DNA of 14,375 nt from UBA1447 sp964627535 (GTDB lineage Bacteria > Bacillota > Clostridia > Oscillospirales > Acutalibacteraceae), in NCBI GenBank assembly GCA_964627535.1, contig CAZVJW010000064.1:1-14375 (forward strand), given 5' to 3'. The position numbers and the translations under genes are program-made. This document shows positions 1 to 7,176 of this stretch, piece after piece; the stretch's first letter is position 1, and every line of letters starts with the position of its first letter. The notes under the pieces are model-generated. The model was not told the origin of the DNA. It was given only the letters and a program-made list of their open reading frames with translations, and searched no databases.

Positions 1-8
1 GGAGAAAA

Positions 9-47
9 ATAATCCAATTACCCCCTCATTTGAGATAATTGGATTAT
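9..47. repeat. Perfect 12-bp inverted repeat (hairpin)
   Basis: Positions 9-20 and 36-47 are exact reverse complements around a 15-nt loop, just before the first gene. The core TAATCCAATTA recurs near the other end of the window at 13862-13872. It is not followed by a T run, so a terminator is not obvious. It could be an operator or a 5' untranslated hairpin between the GGAG at 1-4 and the gene start. Confidence 0.6.
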
Positions 48-58
48 ACGTGATTGAC

Positions 59-931
59 ATGAAAGAAAAATACTTTTACATTGAGCCCGAAACAGCCAGG
101 GAACTGTTATCTCAAATTCTAGAAATGAAAGCCGCAAAACACGGTATTAACAGCCATGTGTACTTGATAGGTGAATATGCGGTATTAGCGACAAACAGTA
201 TTAAAATAAGGAATGTTACAACCCGCGATGAGGATCTTACTTATTTTGATGAACTAATAAAAACTCTTATGAGTTTACGAGAACAAGGCGTCACAGTGGT
301 GCCTATTCTGGGCTATTGCTTTGACCCAAACAGCAAGAACGGTGATGGATTTATATTTCAACATCGAGCTCAAGGCGAAGAACTATATGACGATGCAGTT
401 ATGAACGCATTCTATGTCTGGGCACAAAAGAATCCTATCCGTATGTGTCTTTCAAGGAATATCAGCGCAAAGGAATACATTCTATCCAGAACGAATTATA
501 TATCCAAGACGCCACAAAAATACTTTGACAAATTTATAAGCGACATTATTGTTTTATTTGATAACAATTTTTTGATAGATTTCAATGGGAAAAGCAATTT
601 TTTCTATGACGATACCGCAGGCTTTCAATTTATCGACCTTAATTCGCATACTGATTATAAATATGGATTGGCCGAACATAAACCAGACAGCAAAGAATTA
701 GCCTCTTATTACGGTTTTGCGCCATGTCATGTTGCGGTTGGCACAAAAGTTCTTCCGCATCTTGCCTTGGCAGAAAAGGCTATTTCAAAGCTTAACGGTA
801 AAGAATTACAACAACTTGAGTGTGACAATAAGACCATTTTCGAAAAGTGTAAAATCGCAATGTTGAATATCGGGATATCGGAGGAACAACTGAATAATTC
901 GCTTCAAACACTTAAACTATTCGGGTGCTGA
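59..931 (+). CDS. Degenerate protein-kinase/APH-like fold protein (hypothetical)
   Basis: About 290 residues, not confidently recognised. Numbering from the GTG at 50, the N-terminal part has alternating beta-like segments with a possible nucleotide-binding lysine (SIKIRN, K52). A VVPILGYCFDP stretch and FIFQHRAQGEEL (about 101-112) look like the hinge between kinase lobes. FLIDFNGKSNFFYDD (174-188) followed by FQFIDLN (192-198) resembles the catalytic loop and metal-binding Asp of aminoglycoside phosphotransferase-like kinases, with D177, N183 and D196 as candidates. The usual HGD is replaced by LID and the Asp-Asn spacing is one residue long, so activity is doubtful. The in-frame GTG at 50 is an alternative start; neither start has a good ribosome site. 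It is followed 39 nt later by a GNAT gene. The kinase-like assignment is inference from motif shape only. Confidence 0.6.
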   Translation: MKEKYFYIEPETARELLSQILEMKAAKHGINSHVYLIGEYAVLATNSIKIRNVTTRDEDLTYFDELIKTLMSLREQGVTVVPILGYCFDPNSKNGDGFIFQHRAQGEELYDDAVMNAFYVWAQKNPIRMCLSRNISAKEYILSRTNYISKTPQKYFDKFISDIIVLFDNNFLIDFNGKSNFFYDDTAGFQFIDLNSHTDYKYGLAEHKPDSKELASYYGFAPCHVAVGTKVLPHLALAEKAISKLNGKELQQLECDNKTIFEKCKIAMLNIGISEEQLNNSLQTLKLFGC

Positions 932-970
932 CGGAAACGAAATTCGAAACAAAGTATGGAGGCAAAATAA

Positions 971-1558
971 ATGGGAAATAGTATTGATGATATTATTATC
1001 GAACCGCTGACAGCTGAACGGGCAGATGATTTTCTTGGGTTTTTCGATCATGTTGCTTTCTCGGATAACAAGGACTGGTCGGACTGCTACTGCCAGTTTT
1101 ATTATTATGCAAATGAAGACAAGACATGGGAAGGCATTACGGGGGCGGAAAACAGAAAAAATACCATCGAGAGAATCGCAAGCGGTGGGATGAGCGGATA
1201 TCTTGCTTACCTTGACGGCATGGTTGCCGGCTGGTGCAATGCCGGCAGAAAAACGATGTTCACGAGGATTATGAATGACGAGAGACTTATGGATGTGAAC
1301 GATAATAAAATTCTGTCGGTTGTCTGCTATATCATAGCGCCGGAGCTGAGAAGAAAGGGCATAGCGGGAAAGCTGCTCCAAAGAGTCTGCAAAGACGCGC
1401 AAAAAGAAGGTTTTGCTTTTGTTGAAGCGTATCCCCGTCTTGGCGATTTAACCTGCGCCGAGCATTATCACGGACCTTTGGAGCTGTATCTAAAAGAGGG
1501 ATTTTCAGTTTTTAAAGAGCTCAGCGGTTTGGATATTGTTAGGCTGGAGCTTTCGTGA
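971..1558 (+). CDS. GNAT family N-acetyltransferase
   Basis: A 195-residue protein of normal length for a stand-alone GNAT enzyme, which transfers acetyl from acetyl-CoA to an amine. The acetyl-CoA loop is clear: VVCYIIAPELRRKGIAGKLL (about 117-136) carries the R-R-K-G-I-A form of the R/Q-x-x-G-x-G/A signature between beta-4 and alpha-3. AEHYHGPLELYLKEGFSVFKEL (about 163-184) is the usual C-terminal helix and GF-strand. A GGAGG at 958-962 sits 8 nt before the ATG, so the start is firm. The N-terminal half contains a Trp/Cys/Tyr-rich segment (DWSDCYCQFYYY) seen in some clostridial GNATs. The substrate cannot be deduced. The next gene is about 160 nt downstream, beyond a possible gene remnant and a REP palindrome. 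Confidence 0.9.
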   Translation: MGNSIDDIIIEPLTAERADDFLGFFDHVAFSDNKDWSDCYCQFYYYANEDKTWEGITGAENRKNTIERIASGGMSGYLAYLDGMVAGWCNAGRKTMFTRIMNDERLMDVNDNKILSVVCYIIAPELRRKGIAGKLLQRVCKDAQKEGFAFVEAYPRLGDLTCAEHYHGPLELYLKEGFSVFKELSGLDIVRLELS

Positions 1559-1561
1559 TAG

Positions 1562-1663
1562 TTACTGCCTTACCCTGTTATTAGAGTGGATGGAACAAGA
1601 CCGATTGCCGAAAATGCAAAATTGGTTATTGCACACCATAATCAAATTCGCGGTTTGAACGTG
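1562..1663 (+). pseudogene. Possible short gene remnant before the REP
   Basis: After the GNAT stop and a second in-frame stop, the frame stays open and reads protein-like (VIRVDGTRPIAENAKL, then VIAHHNQIRGLNV). It ends at the TAA created by the GTGTAA of the REP palindrome. There is no start codon or ribosome site. It may be the 3' fragment of a lost gene. I do not recognise the parent family. Confidence 0.25.
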
Positions 1664-1687
1664 TAAACAACCCCGTTTCTTTGACAC
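1661..1687 (+). repeat. REP-like palindromic repeat, copy 1
   Basis: A 27-bp unit beginning GTGTAAACAACCCCG and ending TTTGACAC. It differs at four positions from the copy at 2097-2123 and at about four from the copy reconstructed at 10793-10816/10954-10956. The arms are imperfect here (GTGTAAA against TTGACAC). Short GTGTCAA...TTGACAC palindromes of this kind are common in clostridial genomes and resemble REP elements mobilised by IS200-like TnpA-REP proteins; that link is inference. Confidence 0.7.
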
Positions 1688-1715
1688 CTAGAATGAATGA
1701 TAATCGGAGGCAAAA

Positions 1716-2120
1716 ATGAAGAACGATTTACTTATGTCTCATTGTGTATTTCCATCACCGGACATAGAGAAAACGGCTAAATTTTATATTGACGTTATGG
1801 GATTTAATGCTGTTCGTTATTTAGATGCAATAGAACCACATATATGCCTATACCGTAACAAAACGGAAATAATTCTGACATCCGCTAGTACAAGTGAAGT
1901 GTATCCAAATAGAACACTTTATGGATATGGATATGATGCGTATTTTATAACAGAAAATCAACAGGCGCTTCAGGATGAGATGATGAGAAAAGGCGCAAAA
2001 ATAGTTCGAACCCTACAGAAAACGGATTATCATAATCAGGAATTTGTTGTTGAAGATATTGATGGCAGATGGATTGGGTTCGGTATTAAAAATGACGTGT
2101 CAACAACCCCGTCCCCTTGA
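1716..2120 (+). CDS. VOC superfamily (glyoxalase/bleomycin-resistance fold) protein
   Basis: A 134-residue single-domain protein with two beta-alpha-beta-beta-beta modules. The first is HCVFPSPDIEKTAKFYIDVMGF (about 9-30), the classic opening in which a helix brings partner and substrate into register. The second ends in EFVVEDIDGRWIGFG (109-123), the usual D-x-D-G turn and last strand. Family members bind a metal or a drug and act in lyase, dioxygenase or sequestration roles; none can be assigned here. GGAGG at 1706-1710 fixes the start. Oddity: codons 128-134 and the TGA stop are the REP repeat at 2097-2123 read in frame (VSTTPSP, stop). The conserved fold ends at about residue 125, so the original C-terminus has been replaced or clipped by the repeat without obvious damage to the domain. 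Confidence 0.88.
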   Translation: MKNDLLMSHCVFPSPDIEKTAKFYIDVMGFNAVRYLDAIEPHICLYRNKTEIILTSASTSEVYPNRTLYGYGYDAYFITENQQALQDEMMRKGAKIVRTLQKTDYHNQEFVVEDIDGRWIGFGIKNDVSTTPSP

Positions 2121-2123
2121 CAC
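2097..2123 (+). repeat. REP-like palindromic repeat, copy 2, inside a gene end
   Basis: Perfect 7-bp terminal inverted arms GTGTCAA and TTGACAC enclose CAACCCCGTCCCC. It lies exactly in frame in the VOC gene and provides its stop codon. Its TTGACA (2117-2122) lies 17 nt from a weak TATTTA (2140-2145), so it might also serve as a -35 box for the next gene; this is speculative. Confidence 0.8.
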
Positions 2124-2167
2124 GCTGATTAACGTGCGATATTTATATTTTGCAGAGGAAAAACAGA

Positions 2168-2659
2168 ATGAAAATTCATATTATTGGCGGCAGTGGAACA
2201 GGGAAATCGTTTTTTGCAGAACGCCTTTCTGAAAAAAATTCTATACATCACTATGATCTAGACGATGTATTTTGGGACAACACAGCTGATCATTACGGTA
2301 CAAAAATGCCGGTTGAACGCCGAGCGGAATTAATTAATAGGATACTTTCCGAAGATGATTGGATAATTGAAGGCGTATTCTTTGATTGGCTGAATGATAG
2401 CTTTGAACAAGCCGATAAGATATTTATAATGGAAACACCTATAATAACATCAAGATACAGAATTATACGGCGGTTTTTCAGACGCAAATTTGGATATGAA
2501 AAAGGAAAGAAAGAAACATTAAAATCCCTTATTGAATTATTGAAATGGACTGAAAGATTTCAAAATAAGAATATGCCTAAAATTCGTTCCGTGCTGCAAA
2601 AATATAATGAAAAGGTGATTGTTTTACGCAATCCAAAAGAAATTTGGACCTATATATAA
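2168..2659 (+). CDS. P-loop kinase, FlaR/adenylate-kinase-like
   Basis: A 163-residue P-loop NTPase. MKIHIIGGSGTGKSFFAERL starts with the Walker A loop GGSGTGKS at residues 7-14. HYDLDDVFWDN (about 28-38) is the second signature of the small FlaR ('topology modulation') group of nucleoside/adenylate-kinase-like proteins. DDWIIEGVF (about 63-71) marks the next strand, with the LID-like RYRIIRRFFRRKFGY segment (about 99-113) rich in Arg for phosphate binding. VIVLRNPKEIW near the end is the typical last strand. I chose the ATG at 2168 because GAGG at 2155-2158 is 9 nt upstream; an earlier TTG at 2150 overlaps this site and is unlikely. The true substrate of FlaR-type proteins is not established. 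The gene starts 47 nt after the VOC gene. Confidence 0.85.
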   Translation: MKIHIIGGSGTGKSFFAERLSEKNSIHHYDLDDVFWDNTADHYGTKMPVERRAELINRILSEDDWIIEGVFFDWLNDSFEQADKIFIMETPIITSRYRIIRRFFRRKFGYEKGKKETLKSLIELLKWTERFQNKNMPKIRSVLQKYNEKVIVLRNPKEIWTYI

Positions 2660-2711
2660 TGAACGTAATATTAATAATAGGACGGTGATTGTTTAAGAAG
2701 GGAAGCGGCCT

Positions 2712-3485
2712 ATGATTACCATTTATGATTGGTTTGGCTATGAATTGCCGATTAAGGAACGTTATCGGCTTATAAAAAAAGCAGGGTTTGACGGTGTTTT
2801 ATTGTGGTGGAGTGAATATTTGGATCGCAACGATTACCGCAGCGGGCCGCAAATTGTGCGTGAAGCGGGACTTTCTATAGAAAACATCCACACGCCATTC
2901 CAAGTCCAAGACAACATCTGGCTTGATAATCTGGATGGTGAAGCCTCAATCAATTGCTATTTGCAGTGCGTCAAGGATTGCGCCGAATTTGAGATTCCGA
3001 CCATGGTGGTGCATCTGCCGGACGATGACAAACCATATAACGCTTTGGGATTGGATAGAATCAAGAGAATTGCTGAGAAAGCTGAACAGCTCGGCGTCAA
3101 TGTTGCGCTGGAGAATTTACGAAATTTTACCAATTTGTCATATGTAATGGAGCAAGTGGATTCTCGGCGTATAGGGTTCTGTTATGACTGCTGCCATCAC
3201 TACCGCTATTATCAGAACTATGATTTATTAACCATGTACGGTTCCCGTTTGATGGCATTGCATTTACATGATTATAATGGAAACAACATACACCGATTAC
3301 CCTTTGACGGAGCAATTGATTGGGTTGCTGCCATGAAAAAAATTGCCGAAACCGGTTATACCGGTCCGACTGCCATAGAGGCCATGAATTGGGATTATAA
3401 GGATTTATCGGCAGAGGATTTTTTACATGAAGCGTTTGAGCGGGCAAAAAGGCTGAAAGCATTAAAACTTTATAATCCATTTTAA
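2712..3485 (+). CDS. Sugar phosphate isomerase/epimerase family (xylose isomerase-like TIM barrel)
   Basis: A 257-residue protein of usual family length. Barrel strands and metal ligands can be followed: IENIHTPF (H60), PTMVVHLPDD (H101), VNVALENL (E134), IGFCYDCCHHY (D159, H162), LMALHLHDYNG (H184/H186) and TAIEAMNW (E223). This Glu-Asp-His-Glu pattern binds a divalent metal that catalyses aldose-ketose isomerisation or C3 epimerisation; endonuclease IV shares the fold but has a different ligand set. No sugar transporter or kinase is adjacent, so the substrate is unknown. GAAGGG about 9 nt before the ATG acts as ribosome site. The gene lies 52 nt after the FlaR-like kinase and 39 nt before the GrpB-type gene, and may be read with either. 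Confidence 0.88.
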   Translation: MITIYDWFGYELPIKERYRLIKKAGFDGVLLWWSEYLDRNDYRSGPQIVREAGLSIENIHTPFQVQDNIWLDNLDGEASINCYLQCVKDCAEFEIPTMVVHLPDDDKPYNALGLDRIKRIAEKAEQLGVNVALENLRNFTNLSYVMEQVDSRRIGFCYDCCHHYRYYQNYDLLTMYGSRLMALHLHDYNGNNIHRLPFDGAIDWVAAMKKIAETGYTGPTAIEAMNWDYKDLSAEDFLHEAFERAKRLKALKLYNPF

Positions 3486-3524
3486 TAAATACAATTCGAG
3501 AAACTAAATAAAAGGATAACAGCC

Positions 3525-4058
3525 ATGAAAAGAGAAATGAAAATTGTTCCGTATGATGAGAATTGGATAAATAAGTTTAATGAAATAAAAAAGAAACTGG
3601 TATTAATATTCGGAGATTTGGCAAAAGACATTCAGCATTTCGGTTCGACTTCAATTAAAGGCATGAGCGCTAAACCGATTATTGATGTTATGGTGATAGT
3701 AAGCAACATTACAAAGGTGGACCTGCTCAACGAAAGAATGAAAGAAGCCGGATATGTTCCGAAAGGCGAAAATGGTGTTGACGGCAGACGATATTTCCAA
3801 ATGTTTTCCGACGATGGAATAAACCACACACAGCATATTCATTGTTACGAGAAGAAAAATCAACAAGCTGCGGATGAGTTAATGTTCCGGGATTATTTAA
3901 GGATAGATAAAGAAGCTTTTGATGCCTATCTTATGGTTAAAATGGAAGCTTCTCAGAAGTTCAGATTTTCATCCGCGGAATATACAGACTATAAAACAGG
4001 TTGTGTCAATGAGATTATGAGAAGAGCAAAGCAGTATTACGCGAAAGAGAATACATAA
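3525..4058 (+). CDS. GrpB family protein (UPF0157, nucleotidyltransferase-like)
   Basis: A 177-residue protein matching the GrpB family throughout. KIVPYDENWINKFNEIKKKL (6-25) is the usual opening. HFGSTSIKGMSAKPIIDVMV (38-57) is the hallmark, corresponding to the GS...D strand-loop of nucleotidyltransferases. HTQHIHCYE (about 101-109) and LMFRDYLR (about 119-126) are conserved later motifs. Members sit alone, fused to CoaE, or among acetyltransferase-type genes; they are proposed to transfer a nucleotide or modify a small molecule, but no reaction is known for the stand-alone form. AAGGA at about 3512 gives a ribosome site 8-9 nt before the ATG. No terminator separates it from the isomerase gene. 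Confidence 0.92.
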   Translation: MKREMKIVPYDENWINKFNEIKKKLVLIFGDLAKDIQHFGSTSIKGMSAKPIIDVMVIVSNITKVDLLNERMKEAGYVPKGENGVDGRRYFQMFSDDGINHTQHIHCYEKKNQQAADELMFRDYLRIDKEAFDAYLMVKMEASQKFRFSSAEYTDYKTGCVNEIMRRAKQYYAKENT

Positions 4059-4084
4059 TTTATGACTCCGTGAAAACAAGTCCA

Positions 4085-4183
4085 AGCCGGTGGATATAAG
4101 TATTCCTTTACAGCGCATCAGGCGTATCGGCATGTGATACACAACCTATGAAGAGATATTCACCGGAATTTTAAATGCTGAGT
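4085..4183 (+). pseudogene. Possible short gene remnant with in-frame stop
   Basis: Between the GrpB and HAD genes one frame reads protein-like on both sides of a TGA: PVDISIPLQRIRRIGM, stop, YTTYEEIFTGILNAE, stop. There is no start or ribosome site. It may be the decayed end of a lost gene. The family is not recognised, and chance is possible. Confidence 0.2.
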
Positions 4184-4210
4184 AATTATCTAAAGGCAGG
4201 TAAGTGATAT

Positions 4211-4885
4211 ATGTATTCCGGATATTTGTTTGATTTTGATTACACCTTAGGAGATGCAACAATCGGAATAGCAGACTCTGTCAACTTTGCATTAGAGCAA
4301 ATGCGACAACCCGTATGCCGGATAGAGGATATCCGAAAAACGATAGGTATGCATTTGTCAGACACTTATACTTATTTGACAAATGATAATACCGAAACGA
4401 ACAAAACCCGTTTTACTCAATTATTTAAACAAAGAGCCGATGTGGTTATGCTTGAAAACACATTGTTGTTTACCGATACCGAAGCCGTGTTGTCCGCATT
4501 AAAAAGCTTTCATGCAAAAACAGCTATAGTAACTACGAAATATCATTATCGCATAACGCAAATATTAGATAAATATAATATTGCCCATTTGATAGACGTT
4601 GTTGTCGGGGGCGAAGATACAGTTCATTCAAAACCTCATCCTGAACCCGTTGAAAAAGCTCTTAATCAACTGAATGAAAAGCCGCAGAATTGTTTGTTTA
4701 TTGGCGACAGTATCATTGACGCTGAAACAGCTTTTAATGCAAAATTGGATTTTATTGCTGTAACAACAGGAACGACACCCAAAGAAGCATTCAATAAATT
4801 TCCTAAAATCGGCGTTGTACCTTGTTTATGCGATTTATTTAAACTCATCAATAACAATGGTCAAGAAGGCTTCAACAGGGAATAG
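4211..4885 (+). CDS. HAD family hydrolase (phosphoglycolate phosphatase-like)
   Basis: A 224-residue HAD phosphatase of beta-phosphoglucomutase/Gph type. All four motifs are present: I, LFDFDYTL (nucleophile D8, acid/base D10); II, TAIVTTK (T108); III, the lysine in HSKPHPEP (K141); IV, FIGDSIIDAE (D166, D170). Residues about 15-85 form a helical C1 cap. It should hydrolyse a phosphomonoester in the cytoplasm; the natural substrate cannot be read from the sequence. The ribosome site is a modest AGG about 9 nt before the ATG. No terminator hairpin follows. It is separated from the MerR gene by 122 nt that contain the MerR promoter. Confidence 0.92.
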   Translation: MYSGYLFDFDYTLGDATIGIADSVNFALEQMRQPVCRIEDIRKTIGMHLSDTYTYLTNDNTETNKTRFTQLFKQRADVVMLENTLLFTDTEAVLSALKSFHAKTAIVTTKYHYRITQILDKYNIAHLIDVVVGGEDTVHSKPHPEPVEKALNQLNEKPQNCLFIGDSIIDAETAFNAKLDFIAVTTGTTPKEAFNKFPKIGVVPCLCDLFKLINNNGQEGFNRE

Positions 4886-4934
4886 CTCTATGAGGTTTAT
4901 AGGAAATTTATGGAAGTGATTTTTTGCTTTGCTG

Positions 4935-4965
4935 TTGACTTTGACGCGATGTCGCAGTTTATACT
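4935..4965 (+). promoter_or_regulatory. MerR-type promoter/operator with 19-bp spacer
   Basis: TTGACT (4935-4940) and TATACT (4960-4965) are separated by exactly 19 bp. The spacer carries the dyad GCGA-TG-TCGC (4946-4955), centred on its midpoint. Elongated spacers with a centred dyad are the hallmark of promoters that MerR regulators activate by DNA untwisting. It lies 42 nt upstream of the merR-type gene, so autoregulation is the likely job. Confidence 0.8.
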
Positions 4966-5007
4966 GAATAAAGCCTTAAACGGGACTAAATTCAGAGGAG
5001 AATAAAA

Positions 5008-6015
5008 ATGAATCTAATCACCATAAGTGAAATCTCAAAGGAACTCTGCATCTCTACCCGAACCCTGCGTTATTACGAGCAAATCGGGCTGATTCACAGT
5101 GTTAAGAAAGACGATTATGCTTATCGCACCTATGACGAAGATACAGTTACCCGATTACAGCATATTCTCGTACTGCGCAAGCTGCGGATAACGTTGAAGC
5201 AAATCGGCGTCATTTTGCAGAGCGAAAACACGATTGAAATCATTGAAGCCTTTCAGCAGAATTTGAATGAGGTGGATGATGAAATCACGGCGTTGTCCAC
5301 CATTCGGGAGATTATCAGCAGTTTTATCGCTCGGTTGAATGAGAGCATTAATCTAAATATAAAGCTGAGTCTGCTGGACGATACCACCTTACTTGAAGCG
5401 GTGGATGCGCTTACTGTACAAATAAACCCAATCCGCGATGCGCGGGGAACGCTCAAAGAAGAAAAAACGGCCGCGGATTTACAAGCGGCAAGCGCAAAAC
5501 TAAATAAGCTAACCGACAGGGACGTTCGAATTGTCTATTTGCCGCCCGCAACGGTAGCAAGCGCATATGCTGTAGGTAAAGAACCGGGTCCTGAGTTGGT
5601 GACCGCCGACATAGTTGATAAGTTTATTAAAGACACCGACTTTAAAAACAAATACCCGGCATCCCGCCATTACGGGTTTAATAACCCCGACGAGCCAGTC
5701 CACGGAGAAGGGCATGGCTATGAGCGCTACATCACTATACCCGATGACATGGAAGTGCCGTTGCCGCTTGTAAAAAAGCATTTTATTGGCGGCATCTATG
5801 CAACGCGTACAATACCGATGGGAGCGTGGGACGAGTGGCTTGCTTTGCATGAATGGGTTGGTAATAGTGAACATTATGAATTTCATTGGGAAACTATTGA
5901 TGGAGTATGCGGATGGATTGAAGAACATCTGAATTATTGGGATTGGAATATATTTACTGATGATAACAGGCAGATTGATCTGATGATACCAGTCAAAATA
6001 AAGGAGGTAAAATAA
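5008..6015 (+). CDS. MerR family transcriptional regulator with GyrI-like effector-binding domain
   Basis: A 335-residue activator-type regulator. Residues 1-70 are a canonical MerR winged helix (ISEISKELCISTRTLRYYEQ, then GLI and a YRTYDEDTV wing). Residues about 72-125 form the dimerisation helix. The C-terminal part (about 170-335) is a GyrI/SOUL-like ligand pocket: RIVYLPPATVASAYAVG, RHYGFNNPDEP, GYERYITIP, FIGGIYATRTIPMGAWDEW and EEHLNYWDW, rich in aromatics and Glu as in BmrR-like drug sensors. It probably senses a lipophilic or cationic small molecule. GAGGAG at about 4995-5000 precedes the ATG. The 19-bp-spacer promoter just upstream suggests it controls itself. Its stop TAA directly abuts the next ATG, so the downstream unknown gene is its co-expressed partner. 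Confidence 0.93.
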   Translation: MNLITISEISKELCISTRTLRYYEQIGLIHSVKKDDYAYRTYDEDTVTRLQHILVLRKLRITLKQIGVILQSENTIEIIEAFQQNLNEVDDEITALSTIREIISSFIARLNESINLNIKLSLLDDTTLLEAVDALTVQINPIRDARGTLKEEKTAADLQAASAKLNKLTDRDVRIVYLPPATVASAYAVGKEPGPELVTADIVDKFIKDTDFKNKYPASRHYGFNNPDEPVHGEGHGYERYITIPDDMEVPLPLVKKHFIGGIYATRTIPMGAWDEWLALHEWVGNSEHYEFHWETIDGVCGWIEEHLNYWDWNIFTDDNRQIDLMIPVKIKEVK

Positions 6016-7086
6016 ATGTCTATAGAAAATCAAGAAACATTTTATCTTCGTAATGTCTGTGATTATGACACAAATATAAAAAGTGATGCTATATTAACTG
6101 AATCCGTGATTGACGGCTTCTCCGAGTTTAGCACCCTTTTACGCACAATGTATCAGGATTGGCGTTCTTACGAAACATCAACCGCTCCAAGTGTACGGAC
6201 GAAAATCGGAATCATGACCAATGATTTGGAAAATTATCACAATCTTACTTATACACTGGATTTTCTTTTTGCCGTTGCCATGGTAGGTGAATTGTGTTCG
6301 GAAGGCAAAATTCAATATTTGCGTGCTGCAAAGGTATTATTAAAAACCGAATATAAAAACTCCGTTGTATTTCCGATTAAAATGTTTGAAAAATACGGAT
6401 TCTATTTTAATTATTTTAAGGGTGAAAAAGAAATAAGTGAATATAAGAGCTGTGATAGTTTTAATATTTATTACGAAAACTGCGAACACCTCATCGACTC
6501 GATGAAATTCATTGCACACCGATTAACGGAACAAGAAAAGAAAAAAGAAATGCCTGCCAAAGTCGCTTTTATGCTTGCGGATTATTATTTTATACTGACC
6601 GGCAATATCAATCAAAATCCAGCACAAAAAAGCATTCTTAACACATTGGGATCATTAAGAGAATTATGGGGAGAGCTTGTCTGCGTAATGCAGGACGAGT
6701 GTGGCTTTATTGCCGATTCATCATTCAACCCATATGTCTTTCCCAATAGGACTGTAACATTTAAGAAAAACAAAAAAACGATTTGCAAATTTGGAATAAC
6801 GGTTGACTGCTTGAATATCCGGCTTCCGCTGTCATTTGAAATAGCAAAGAATTTGATTTTAAAGAGGAAATCACTACCGCAAAGTGTAAACCGTAACATA
6901 GACTTATTCGATTGTGTCAATTGCGGCAAATGTGAAGGGAAAAGTAATATTGTGATGGTTGAAGGTGTTCCTCTTTGCAATCTGTCGTACAGCAATTTTG
7001 CGACGGAGGATTCGCGGTGTTTACACTTTGATGTAACAAACGAGGATGAAGTGATTGTTATTTGTGAGATAGTACGAGAAATTTAA
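6016..7086 (+). CDS. Hypothetical protein with C-terminal Cys cluster, coupled to MerR
   Basis: A 356-residue protein I do not recognise. It has no signal peptide or membrane segment. The N-terminal two thirds look alpha-helical with many aromatic residues (LDFLFAVAMVGELCSEGKIQYL, split here only for description, at about 77-98; YYFILTGNINQNP at about 191-203). The C-terminal part has a small Cys cluster, CVNCGKC (C300, C303, C306) with further Cys at about 321 and 335, that could hold a zinc or iron-sulfur centre. AAGGAGG at 6001-6007 lies inside the end of the MerR gene and the ATG follows its TAA without a gap, so translation is coupled. It is presumably the target or partner of the MerR regulator; any enzymatic role is unknown. 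Confidence 0.8.
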   Translation: MSIENQETFYLRNVCDYDTNIKSDAILTESVIDGFSEFSTLLRTMYQDWRSYETSTAPSVRTKIGIMTNDLENYHNLTYTLDFLFAVAMVGELCSEGKIQYLRAAKVLLKTEYKNSVVFPIKMFEKYGFYFNYFKGEKEISEYKSCDSFNIYYENCEHLIDSMKFIAHRLTEQEKKKEMPAKVAFMLADYYFILTGNINQNPAQKSILNTLGSLRELWGELVCVMQDECGFIADSSFNPYVFPNRTVTFKKNKKTICKFGITVDCLNIRLPLSFEIAKNLILKRKSLPQSVNRNIDLFDCVNCGKCEGKSNIVMVEGVPLCNLSYSNFATEDSRCLHFDVTNEDEVIVICEIVREI

Positions 7087-7176
7087 AAGGCATTTACAAT
7101 AGGGGTTCCGATTGAAAAACGGTGCATCACCTTGTATCAGGAAAAGAACGCGGTCATGCGCAAGGAGTTAAGATAA
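7087..7176 (+). pseudogene. 3' remnant of a regulator-like gene coupled to the DUF1905 gene
   Basis: An open frame reading GVPIEKRCITLYQEKNAVMR, then KELR, ends in TAA at 7174-7176, which overlaps the next ATG as TAATG. That is a typical translational-coupling junction, so this is probably the tail of a real upstream gene whose 5' part is lost. The I-E-K-R...L-Y-Q-E-K pattern resembles the dimerisation helix of MerR-like regulators, but the match is weak. It has no start of its own. Confidence 0.4.

Noticed and set aside
917..1402. Minus-strand 161-codon open frame
   Set aside because: It lies wholly opposite the well-supported GNAT gene, has no family resemblance and no ribosome site.
50..4885. 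Integron gene-cassette array
   Set aside because: The one-gene modules look cassette-like, but the gaps are unequal and share no attC-like core sites. No integrase is present. The only shared intergenic unit is the 27-bp REP, found in two of the gaps.
5509..6033. Minus-strand 174-codon open frame
   Set aside because: It is the antisense of the MerR effector domain, with no recognisable motif or ribosome site.
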